This document shows, piece by piece, positions 1 through 5,715 of a stretch of DNA of 11,856 nt. The notes beneath the pieces are model-generated. The model was not told where the DNA came from. It made no database searches and saw nothing but the letters and a program-made list of their open reading frames with translations. Both the position numbers and the translations under genes were made by a program. The stretch is from Spirochaetaceae bacterium. Lineage in GTDB: Bacteria; Spirochaetota; Spirochaetia; Spirochaetales_E; Spirochaetaceae_B. The stretch lies in contig QKJO01000119.1 of NCBI GenBank assembly GCA_003249275.1, positions 1-11,856 of the forward strand, written 5' to 3'. Positions within the stretch are counted from its first letter, which is position 1. Each line of letters starts with the position of its first letter.

Positions 1-59
1 ACAATCAAGGAATTCTTTTTAAACCCTCATGAATCCGTCATCAGCCCCCTCCAGGGGTT

Positions 60-88
60 TTGATGCGATGAAGGGGTTGTGATATAAT
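60..88 (+). promoter_or_regulatory. Sigma70-type promoter for the small gene at 97
   Basis: A -35 box TTGATG (60-65), a 17-base spacer and a perfect -10 box TATAAT (83-88) are visible. Transcription would start near base 95, about two bases before the ATG at 97, so the mRNA would be leaderless or nearly so. The -35 box begins in the T-run that follows a weak CCCC/GGGG hairpin at 46-57. That hairpin may be the end of an upstream transcript, but a 4-bp stem is too short to call a terminator. Confidence 0.6.
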
Positions 89-96
89 CGGGAATA

Positions 97-468
97 ATGA
101 AAAGCAACAGAAGAAGTCAGAAAAACAGAGCTGACAAATACAGTCGCCGGGCGGAAGCCATGCTGGATCAGTTTCACTGGGAAGATGCGGAAGCCTATTT
201 CCTTTCTCTCATGGAAACCGGCAAGTTGACGATCGATGAAATCAGGGAGCTGACCTGGGCTCAGGTCAAAGACGGATTTGAATGTATCTACATTCTGGAC
301 CGCTCCCTGGACCTGAGAGATGAATACCTCGCGGGGTTCAGGAAATGTCTTGAAACCAGACTCGGCTTCTACGGAGATGATCTGAACAGCAGCGACGGCA
401 GTCCTTTGCTGTTTACCAAAGAGACCCTGAAAGATATTACCAAAAAAATGGATCAGTTCAGAGAGTAG
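97..468 (+). CDS. Small orphan protein, possibly a degenerate tyrosine-recombinase-like core
   Basis: This 123-residue soluble protein belongs to no family I recognise with confidence. The first 20 residues are very basic (many Lys/Arg), and the rest is acidic and helical. Residues about 33-60 resemble the opening of the tyrosine-recombinase catalytic domain: a TG followed by an acidic-hydrophobic EI, then L-x-W. The later Leu-rich stretch and the PLLFT near residue 105 also fit that pattern. However, the catalytic Arg is Thr here, and the His-x-x-Arg box and Tyr are absent, so it could not act as a recombinase. The ATG at 97 lacks a Shine-Dalgarno site and lies directly after a perfect -10 box. 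An in-frame ATG at 160, preceded by GCGGAAG, is an alternative start giving 102 residues. The last 11 bases overlap the end of the convergent cyclo-ligase gene. The function is unknown. Confidence 0.7.
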   Translation: MKSNRRSQKNRADKYSRRAEAMLDQFHWEDAEAYFLSLMETGKLTIDEIRELTWAQVKDGFECIYILDRSLDLRDEYLAGFRKCLETRLGFYGDDLNSSDGSPLLFTKETLKDITKKMDQFRE

Positions 469-1051
469 TTTTTATAATGCCCCCTTCGCAGCAGAGGTAC
501 CGGACTCTCATGTCATGTATTTCTGCAGGAAGGTCGGGCAGAATTGAGGCACGGCTGCAGACACCCATGGTGGTGATGTTCCCGAGGTCTTTGATTTCTT
601 TCAGAAAGCGGTCGTAGAAGCCGCCGCCCCGCCCCATTCTTATTCCGTTTTCCGTAAAACCCAGTCCGGGCACCAGTATGAGGATTTCCGTTTCTCCGGA
701 AGGTATGAATTTCTCCTTTTCCGGAGATGGTTCCCGGATTCCCATTCTGCTGATTACAAATTCCCCGCTGTCCAGTCCCGTGATCCCGTAAAAAACGATA
801 ATCTCACCCTCCACCCGGGGAATGAAGACTTTTTTACCTGCCCGCAGGGAGCGGAGAATCAGATCATCAAGTGTTATTTCTTTACCGAATGACAAAAAGG
901 CCAGGACGGTGCCGGCATTTCTCCAGAGTTCCGATTTCAACACCTCGTCTCTGATTTTATGACTTATCCGGGTTATCTCCTCATCGGTCATGCCCTTCCA
1001 GAGTATCCGCAGCTGCTTCCTTGTTTCTTTCTTTGATTCTTTTATACCCAT
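458..1051 (-). CDS. 5-formyltetrahydrofolate cyclo-ligase (methenyl-THF synthetase)
   Basis: This enzyme catalyses the ATP-dependent conversion of 5-formyl-THF to 5,10-methenyl-THF, returning a dead-end folate to the one-carbon pool in the cytoplasm. At 197 residues it has the usual family length. The Lys/Arg-rich N-terminus (residues 7-15) fits the family's substrate-binding start. KKVFIPRV (73-80), the IREP segment (105-108), PGLGF (128-132) and the Gly-rich RMGRGGGFYDRFL (138-150) match the conserved core. The usual GYYDR is GFYDR here, a mild change. The ATG at 1051 has no Shine-Dalgarno site, but starting later would lose the N-terminal motif. The gene lies 20 bases downstream of a strong terminator hairpin, and no good promoter is visible between them, so its expression signal is unclear. 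Its tail overlaps the convergent gene at 97-468 by 11 bases. Confidence 0.93.
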   Translation of the reverse strand: MGIKESKKETRKQLRILWKGMTDEEITRISHKIRDEVLKSELWRNAGTVLAFLSFGKEITLDDLILRSLRAGKKVFIPRVEGEIIVFYGITGLDSGEFVISRMGIREPSPEKEKFIPSGETEILILVPGLGFTENGIRMGRGGGFYDRFLKEIKDLGNITTMGVCSRASILPDLPAEIHDMRVRYLCCEGGIIKTTL

Positions 1052-1066
1052 GATTCATGATAGCAT

Positions 1067-1094
1067 AAAAAAAGACCGGAATTATCCGGTCTTT
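1067..1094 (-). terminator. Intrinsic terminator of the exported-protein gene
   Basis: Read leftward, this is a perfect 10-bp stem AAAGACCGGA / TCCGGTCTTT with a 4-base loop (TAAT), followed by an uninterrupted T-run. It lies 30 bases after the stop codon of the gene at 1124-1756 and only about 20 bases before the start codon of the next leftward gene. Confidence 0.88.
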
Positions 1095-1123
1095 CTCATT
1101 TCACTCTGCAGACTTTCGAAGAA

Positions 1124-1756
1124 TTACTGACTGAATGCCACAGCCAGGCTGTTGGTTCTCAGAGAGACGTAATTTCCCGTCATGGGTGTCTCTGAGGACA
1201 GGGGGAATTTGTAGTAGTAATCCGCTTTGAAGGGATCGTAGACCTTGGCCATTCCTGATTTGCCGTCAATGACGATCTTCACGGGAAGGGTGTAGCCGAG
1301 ATACTGTTTCATCATGGGTTCTATGGATTTGAGAGAGACGCTCTGAACCAGTTTCATTCTGCTGTTTGTTTCGCTCTTGTAGATCTGGGCACTCAATCCT
1401 TTGGGAGTTGATGCCGCCGCAGGAGACTCGTCGTAGTTGATCCAGAGAAGATAGGAATCGCCTTCTCCCCAGGCTTTTCCGGGAGCAGGTTTATCAACAA
1501 AAACATGAATTCCGAATCCGCCTTTTCCGTCGTTGAGGCCGTCAATATACTTCGCCTTGAACTCATATACCATTGTACCGCTCTGGGGTGCATAGATATT
1601 CGCTTTGGCCATTCCTGCATAAAGACTGTTCTGTGTCAGCTGGTCTGATGTGATTTTCCAGTCGCCATAGGTCGGTTTGATGTTCATTGAATCAGCAAAA
1701 GCGCCGGTTGAAAGAACCACGGATAAACAGATCAAAAATAACAATGCCTTCTTCAT
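1124..1756 (-). CDS. Small exported protein, unknown family
   Basis: This 210-residue protein has a clear Sec signal peptide: MKK, a hydrophobic core and an AFA|D signal peptidase I site after residue 21. There is no lipobox Cys, so the mature protein of about 189 residues should be periplasmic or released. The mature part is rich in alternating aromatic/hydrophobic strands (MVYEFKAKY, FGIHVFVDK, YLLWINYDE) and has no Cys. This pattern suggests an all-beta sandwich of the concanavalin/LamG type, but that is inference from strand pattern only. No catalytic motif stands out. A purine-rich GGGAGAGG lies about 8 bases before the ATG. The gene appears monocistronic, with its own terminator just downstream and 132 non-coding bases upstream. 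In those bases I see no promoter better than weak matches. Confidence 0.8.
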   Translation of the reverse strand: MKKALLFLICLSVVLSTGAFADSMNIKPTYGDWKITSDQLTQNSLYAGMAKANIYAPQSGTMVYEFKAKYIDGLNDGKGGFGIHVFVDKPAPGKAWGEGDSYLLWINYDESPAAASTPKGLSAQIYKSETNSRMKLVQSVSLKSIEPMMKQYLGYTLPVKIVIDGKSGMAKVYDPFKADYYYKFPLSSETPMTGNYVSLRTNSLAVAFSQ

Positions 1757-1870
1757 TTAATTTGCCTCTCCCGAGTATGTATGGATTTTTTTGAATTTCA
1801 GAGTAACCCCGTTTTATTCAGCAGACAAGCAAAAAAATGCATGAACCAGGTGAGATTATTGTTAAATCGG

Positions 1871-1905
1871 AAAAAACAGGAAACTTTGTTACTTCTTGTT
1901 CCTGT
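1871..1905 (-). terminator. Probable terminator of the phosphatase-fusion gene
   Basis: Read leftward, ACAGGAA (1899-1905) pairs with TTCCTGT (1876-1882) across a 16-base loop and is followed by six T. The 5' arm lies inside the last codons of the gene ending at 1889, so the hairpin spans the stop codon. The long loop makes this weaker than the terminator at 1067-1094. Confidence 0.5.
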
Positions 1906-3265
1906 AGTTGTTTATTATGAACTCTGAAGCTTCCAGGAGATCATTTTTAATGACCAGGTCCGGGTAATCGTCATCTTTTATTTTCTTTTCCGTGATTCTG
2001 CCGTCGCCGGTTCTGACAAGGATCGGACGGACTTTTCCGTTGCCGGCACACTGCAGATCCCCCTCCCTGTCGCCGACCATCCATCCGTGTTTCCTGGAAA
2101 GGCCCAGGAGTCTGACCGCTTTATTCAGAAGGAAGGGTGATGGCTTGGCTATGGATGTGTCCGTATAATCGGGATGAACGGCCAGATTACCCGCGCCGAT
2201 GCTGAAATAGATGGCATCGGGCTGACTTTCCGGGTTCCCCGTTTCCTGCGCCAGCAGATAGCACATATACTCATGATTCAGTACGACCACAGACTCGGGT
2301 ACGTATCCCAGGCCGATGCAGGACTGATTTGTATTGACTACCACTGTAAAACCGGCGTTCTTAAGGTTGAGGATGGCCTGTGCTGCCCCGGGGATGATCT
2401 TCATCTCCTCCGGTCCGGTTGTATAGGATGAGAGGGATGTAATCACCCCGTCCCGGTCCAGAAAGACCACCGGCTTGTGCCTGTGGATGCTGTGTTTTTC
2501 TGTTTCTATCCTCTCAGATCCGGCATAAATCCCATTTTCGAGGGTATGGATCAGTACAGGAAAAGGCCTGGCGCAGAAGGCGGGAGCGGAAATCCAGGTC
2601 GTGTTTTTCTCCCTGTACTCGCGAATCCCTGGATGATAGTGGCCGGACAGGCTGAGAATCACCTTGCCCGAACGGCTGCACATCTTCCGGATGTTCTTCG
2701 CTTCCTTGTAGACATGCTTCATTTTGATCTGCTGGGAAGGCGTGCTTATAAAATGCTGAAGATGAATCTGGGGCGGACTGTCGGGGTCATTGAGCATGTT
2801 TTCCATCAGTCTGCGCTCTCTGTCGAACCGGCGGGGCTGTCCGCCGTCCCACTGCTGGTCATGAAAGCAGACAAACCTGTATCCCTCAAAATCTTTCACA
2901 AGGGGCTGATCACCCCAGATCTCTTTGAATATTTCGGGATCATCTTTGTTCCCCGGAATGATGATCCAGGGAATGCCCGATTTGTCCAGGAGGGACCTGA
3001 TCAGGAGATAGTCCTTTCGGATCATCTCTTTGAAAGGTTCCGAAAGATCCATATAGTAGCTGTTGTGTCTCAGGACAATTCCCGGGGTATCAATGATATC
3101 TCCGGTCAGTACAACAAGATCAACATTCATGGATTTGAAGTTTTGAAGCGCCTTTTCCAGCATCACCGGCATTTCGCGGCTGCGGTTCTTGTGTTTATGG
3201 GATGAACCCGGCGTGTGGTATCGGAAATGAATATCCGTAATATGACCGATTTTAAGCGATTTCAT
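1889..3265 (-). CDS. Metallophosphoesterase fused to a HAD (GmhB/HisB-N-like) phosphatase
   Basis: This 458-residue cytoplasmic protein has two phosphatase domains. Residues 1-245 form a calcineurin-type metallophosphoesterase: D11-x-H13, GD56-x-x-D59, GN106, the H168/H171 region and G-H209-Y-H211. In the GNH(D/E) box, His is replaced by Lys107. Residues 263-455 form a HAD hydrolase of the histidinol-phosphate / heptose-bisphosphate phosphatase type: FLD270-R-D272-G-V, NTNQ (311-314), K374-P and GD399-x-x-x-D403. The Cys/His zinc loop usual in GmhB and HisB-N before the motif-III Lys is not visible; residues 351-375 contain no Cys. Both active sites otherwise look usable. The substrate is unknown; a sugar bisphosphate or phosphorylated nucleotide-type metabolite is possible. 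The ATG is preceded by GAGG at 5 bases. The gene is separated from the membrane-protein gene upstream by 82 bases and may have its own promoter there, but I cannot define it. Confidence 0.85.
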   Translation of the reverse strand: MKSLKIGHITDIHFRYHTPGSSHKHKNRSREMPVMLEKALQNFKSMNVDLVVLTGDIIDTPGIVLRHNSYYMDLSEPFKEMIRKDYLLIRSLLDKSGIPWIIIPGNKDDPEIFKEIWGDQPLVKDFEGYRFVCFHDQQWDGGQPRRFDRERRLMENMLNDPDSPPQIHLQHFISTPSQQIKMKHVYKEAKNIRKMCSRSGKVILSLSGHYHPGIREYREKNTTWISAPAFCARPFPVLIHTLENGIYAGSERIETEKHSIHRHKPVVFLDRDGVITSLSSYTTGPEEMKIIPGAAQAILNLKNAGFTVVVNTNQSCIGLGYVPESVVVLNHEYMCYLLAQETGNPESQPDAIYFSIGAGNLAVHPDYTDTSIAKPSPFLLNKAVRLLGLSRKHGWMVGDREGDLQCAGNGKVRPILVRTGDGRITEKKIKDDDYPDLVIKNDLLEASEFIINNYRNKK

Positions 3266-3347
3266 GTTACCTCGGATTTTAGATAAAATAGATCAGGTTG
3301 GGAATACCGGTCCTGTAAGGAATCTGTTATTTTTCGCCTTCCCGGAT

Positions 3348-4817
3348 TCAGGGATCCGGAAGCTCTTTTTCCTCCATTACCGTGTACCGGATCAGGGCTC
3401 TCCCTATTCTGTACAGGAGGATCTCTCTGCCCTTGTCCTGAAGCATCCTTCCCAGCAGGGGTATGCCCAGTCCCGCTACTCCCGCGGGGGAAACCTTTCT
3501 CATTTTAAGAAGTTTTCTTACTTTCAGTACGGGTCTGATGCTCTTCCAGGAGTCCATCCCTCTGGACGCAAGGAGGGTGATCAGGGGCTGCTTTGTAAAC
3601 TGTCTGACCCTCCGGAAAAGATCCACCGAAATTTTTTCCATCGCCAGACGGCTGCCGGGTGCATTGGAGTAGACCGCAGAAAGGGAGATAATGCTCAGCT
3701 TGTAGGCGGCTGAGAGAATCTGATTCAGCCGGTAGGATTCAAGGGGCCTGTCCCTTCCGGGGAAGTTGATGGATGCCAGATTGCCGCACATTCTGACAAG
3801 AATGTCTTTGAGAGGCGGAGTCTCGGGGCCGGATGCAAATTCATTGTGTACGGCAGAGACTGTCTTTCTCAGGAGACCGGCCATGGCATTGCCGAAACGG
3901 ACCCTTTTTCTGTGGGCGTCCGGTTTCAGTGAGTAGGCGGCATCGGGTGTCAGTCCGGCATTGAGCAGAATGTCGTCATAGCACCGGACCATCTCCGGAA
4001 GGACCTGTCTGGTGTCGAATTCAAGAGGGAGGATCGTCAGTTCCCTGTCGTAGTGCCGGCCTTTCCTGACGATTTCCTTTCTGGAAAATCTGCTTTTTCT
4101 GATTTCAATCTCCCTGCACTCTCCTCCGTATAGATAGATCAGGTACTGGGAGGCTCTGGCCAGAAGGTTGCTGTACAGGTTTCTGATGAATCCTTCCCAT
4201 ACAAACCGCAGCAGAAGGCTCCGGATACTGTAAAACAGTATCCCCGGTATACCCAGAACGGGTATGAGGGCCAGCCTGATGAACTGGGGAATGATCCCTT
4301 TCCTGTTCAGAAATCGCATGAGCCCGAAACTGTTGATCATTCTGCCCGCTTCGATGCTTCGCCTGAAGGGCCTGTACCAGCTGATCTTTCTGGTCAGCAG
4401 ATATCTGAGCAGCCTGCTATTCCTTCTTCTGTTATAGATATCCTCATACCCCATGAGCATGATTTCCAGAAAGCGAAGGGGGGTGAAATTCAAATGAATT
4501 ATACCCTCGGCATCTGCCGGGGAGACAACTTCGATGAGAGCCTTCATATCCTCAAGAGGGTTCATCCTTTCCGAAGACATCAGCCTTTTTTTAAGAATGG
4601 GAGCCATCTTTGCCGACCTTGTCCGGCTGAGCTCATCGTCCCAGCTGAGGTTCCGTTTCCGGATCTTTCTGAAGAGCAGAGGAGTCAGTATAAAACGGAT
4701 TCCCAGAGGCAGGAGAATAAAGGATATGGCAGCCATGATTCCGGCTGCGGTGAGCACGGAGGTGAGAAGGGGGCTCAGGAAGGCTCCATTCCCAGCAGAA
4801 GGTCCAGGGTCTGCCAT
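3348..4817 (-). CDS. Arg-rich membrane protein of unknown function
   Basis: I do not recognise this family. The protein of about 489 residues has a strong hydrophobic segment near the N-terminus (about residues 15-49) followed at once by a basic stretch (FRKIRKRN), so it is probably anchored with the bulk in the cytoplasm. A second hydrophobic segment lies near 180-205. The remainder is unusually rich in Arg and Leu, with several amphipathic helices. No catalytic motif is evident. The start is uncertain. GTG 4832 and ATG 4817 lie inside sufU and lack Shine-Dalgarno sites. A CTG at 4778 overlaps the sufU stop as CTGA and is preceded by GGAATGGAG, so a start there with translational coupling to sufU is plausible and keeps the membrane segment. 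The overlap with sufU implies co-transcription. A hairpin with CCGGAT/ATCCGG arms surrounds the stop codon but has no T-run. Confidence 0.7.
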   Translation of the reverse strand: MADPGPSAGNGAFLSPLLTSVLTAAGIMAAISFILLPLGIRFILTPLLFRKIRKRNLSWDDELSRTRSAKMAPILKKRLMSSERMNPLEDMKALIEVVSPADAEGIIHLNFTPLRFLEIMLMGYEDIYNRRRNSRLLRYLLTRKISWYRPFRRSIEAGRMINSFGLMRFLNRKGIIPQFIRLALIPVLGIPGILFYSIRSLLLRFVWEGFIRNLYSNLLARASQYLIYLYGGECREIEIRKSRFSRKEIVRKGRHYDRELTILPLEFDTRQVLPEMVRCYDDILLNAGLTPDAAYSLKPDAHRKRVRFGNAMAGLLRKTVSAVHNEFASGPETPPLKDILVRMCGNLASINFPGRDRPLESYRLNQILSAAYKLSIISLSAVYSNAPGSRLAMEKISVDLFRRVRQFTKQPLITLLASRGMDSWKSIRPVLKVRKLLKMRKVSPAGVAGLGIPLLGRMLQDKGREILLYRIGRALIRYTVMEEKELPDP

Positions 4818-5209
4818 GCCAGTGTGGCACACTTGAGACGGACGGGGTATTGAACCAGTCCCTGAAGGGAAACGATATCCCCGAAGGGTTCCAGTTGTTC
4901 AACATCCTCCTCCCCCCGGAAAATCCTGTGTATCTTTTCAGCCGTTTCAATGGCATCTTCTCTCGTTTTCCCGGAAAGGATTTCCGTCATCATGGAGGCG
5001 GAAGCCATACTGATGGAGCAGCCCTCGCCGTCGAATACGATTCTGGAAATCCGGTTGCTGTCATCCCAGTCTATCTTCAGTGCTACCCTGTCTCCGCAGG
5101 ACGGATTATCCAGCACGGCTCCTGTTTCTTCCGTATTCAGCATCTGTTTGTTTCTGGGATGTCTGTAATGATCCTGGATCATTTCTTTATATAAATCATC
5201 GAATTGCAT
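4775..5209 (-). CDS. sufU: SufU, sulfur-transfer protein of the SUF system
   Basis: SufU is a zinc-containing protein that accepts persulfide sulfur from SufS and passes it to the SufBCD scaffold. This 144-residue protein has the three cysteines and aspartate of the IscU/SufU fold: NPSC38GD40, GEGC64SIS and RLKC127ATLAW. The 63-residue distance between the second and third Cys is the SufU spacing (IscU is about 20 residues shorter), so this is SufU rather than IscU. The N-terminal YKEMIQDHYRHPRN is also typical. The start at 5209 lies 15 bases after the stop of the response-regulator gene, with only a weak upstream GGGACAG. No promoter is visible in that gap, so sufU probably depends on the response-regulator promoter. 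In most SUF loci it follows sufS directly; here a kinase/regulator pair lies between them. Confidence 0.93.
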   Translation of the reverse strand: MQFDDLYKEMIQDHYRHPRNKQMLNTEETGAVLDNPSCGDRVALKIDWDDSNRISRIVFDGEGCSISMASASMMTEILSGKTREDAIETAEKIHRIFRGEEDVEQLEPFGDIVSLQGLVQYPVRLKCATLAWQTLDLLLGMEPS

Positions 5210-5224
5210 ACGTTCTGTCCCGCT

Positions 5225-5590
5225 TTAACCAAGCACATCCCTGATCTGCCTGTGAAGTTCTTCGTCTCTGATCGGTTTCAAAAGATAGGCTGCAGGCTTG
5301 ATGGACATCGCTTTTTTCCTGATGGAATCATTGGGATAGGCGGTGAGAAAGATGATGGGAGTCTCTTTCATCATCTTGACCCTCTGTGCCGCATCTATGC
5401 CGTCTATAAAACTCTTCAGATAAATATCCATTATTATGAGATCGGGGTTGTGTTTGATCACCGAGGGCATGACGCCGTCGGCGTTTCTTACGACTTCAGG
5501 TACATAGTAGCCGATTTTTTCGAGTGATTCCTGAAGTTCCATACCTATGATAGGTTCATCCTCAACAATAAGTATTGTCTGTCCGGTCAT
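5225..5590 (-). CDS. Single-domain response regulator (receiver only)
   Basis: This 121-residue CheY-like receiver has no output domain. The acidic pocket is E10/D11, the phospho-acceptor is D55 (LIIMD55IYL), and the switch residues are T83 (IIFLT83A) and K105 (YLLK105P). All essential residues are present. The ID(G)IDAAQRVK segment and the YPNDSIRKKA stretch resemble receivers that partner HisKA_2/HWE-type kinases. The divergent gene at 5716-6750 encodes such a kinase, which makes it the obvious cognate partner. Without a DNA-binding domain it must act by protein-protein contact or in a phosphorelay. It is followed 15 bases later by sufU. A GGAG lies 13 bases before the ATG, which is farther than ideal. 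Confidence 0.93.
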   Translation of the reverse strand: MTGQTILIVEDEPIIGMELQESLEKIGYYVPEVVRNADGVMPSVIKHNPDLIIMDIYLKSFIDGIDAAQRVKMMKETPIIFLTAYPNDSIRKKAMSIKPAAYLLKPIRDEELHRQIRDVLG

Positions 5591-5639
5591 TTTCTCATCC
5601 GTCTCCAGTGTTAAAGTAATACATTTTTAGATAGGTTGA

Positions 5640-5670
5640 ATTATACCAGCTTTTACTGCATTAAAGTCAA
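5640..5670 (-). promoter_or_regulatory. Promoter of the response regulator-sufU unit
   Basis: Read leftward, an extended -10 box TGGTATAAT (TATAAT at 5640-5645) follows a TTGACT -35 box (5665-5670) with a long 19-base spacer. The extended -10 can compensate for the spacing. Transcription would start near 5633, giving a leader of about 43 bases. The -35 box is only 5 bases from that of the divergent kinase promoter. Confidence 0.6.
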
Positions 5671-5675
5671 AGTTG

Positions 5676-5704
5676 TTGACCCATTTTCATGTAGATTCTA
5701 TAAA
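5676..5704 (+). promoter_or_regulatory. Promoter of the histidine kinase gene
   Basis: TTGACC (5676-5681), a 17-base spacer and TATAAA (5699-5704) form a near-consensus housekeeping promoter. The predicted transcription start near 5711 is only about 5 bases before the ATG at 5716, leaving no room for a Shine-Dalgarno site. The arms GTCAA and TTGAC (5666-5680) form an inverted repeat shared with the divergent promoter. Confidence 0.68.
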
Positions 5705-5715
5705 GTATTATCGTC

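Noticed and set aside
45..61. Hairpin CCCC-TCCA-GGGG followed by TTTT
   Set aside because: The stem is only 4 bp, and no upstream gene is visible to terminate; it is too weak to call.
2477..3205. Open frame of 242 codons on the plus strand
   Set aside because: It is antisense to the phosphatase fusion, whose metal-binding motifs are clearly conserved on the other strand; this is a codon-bias shadow.
3342..3359. Hairpin CCGGAT/ATCCGG around the stop codon of the membrane-protein gene
   Set aside because: There is no T-run on the leftward transcript and the stem is only 6 bp, so I do not call it a terminator.
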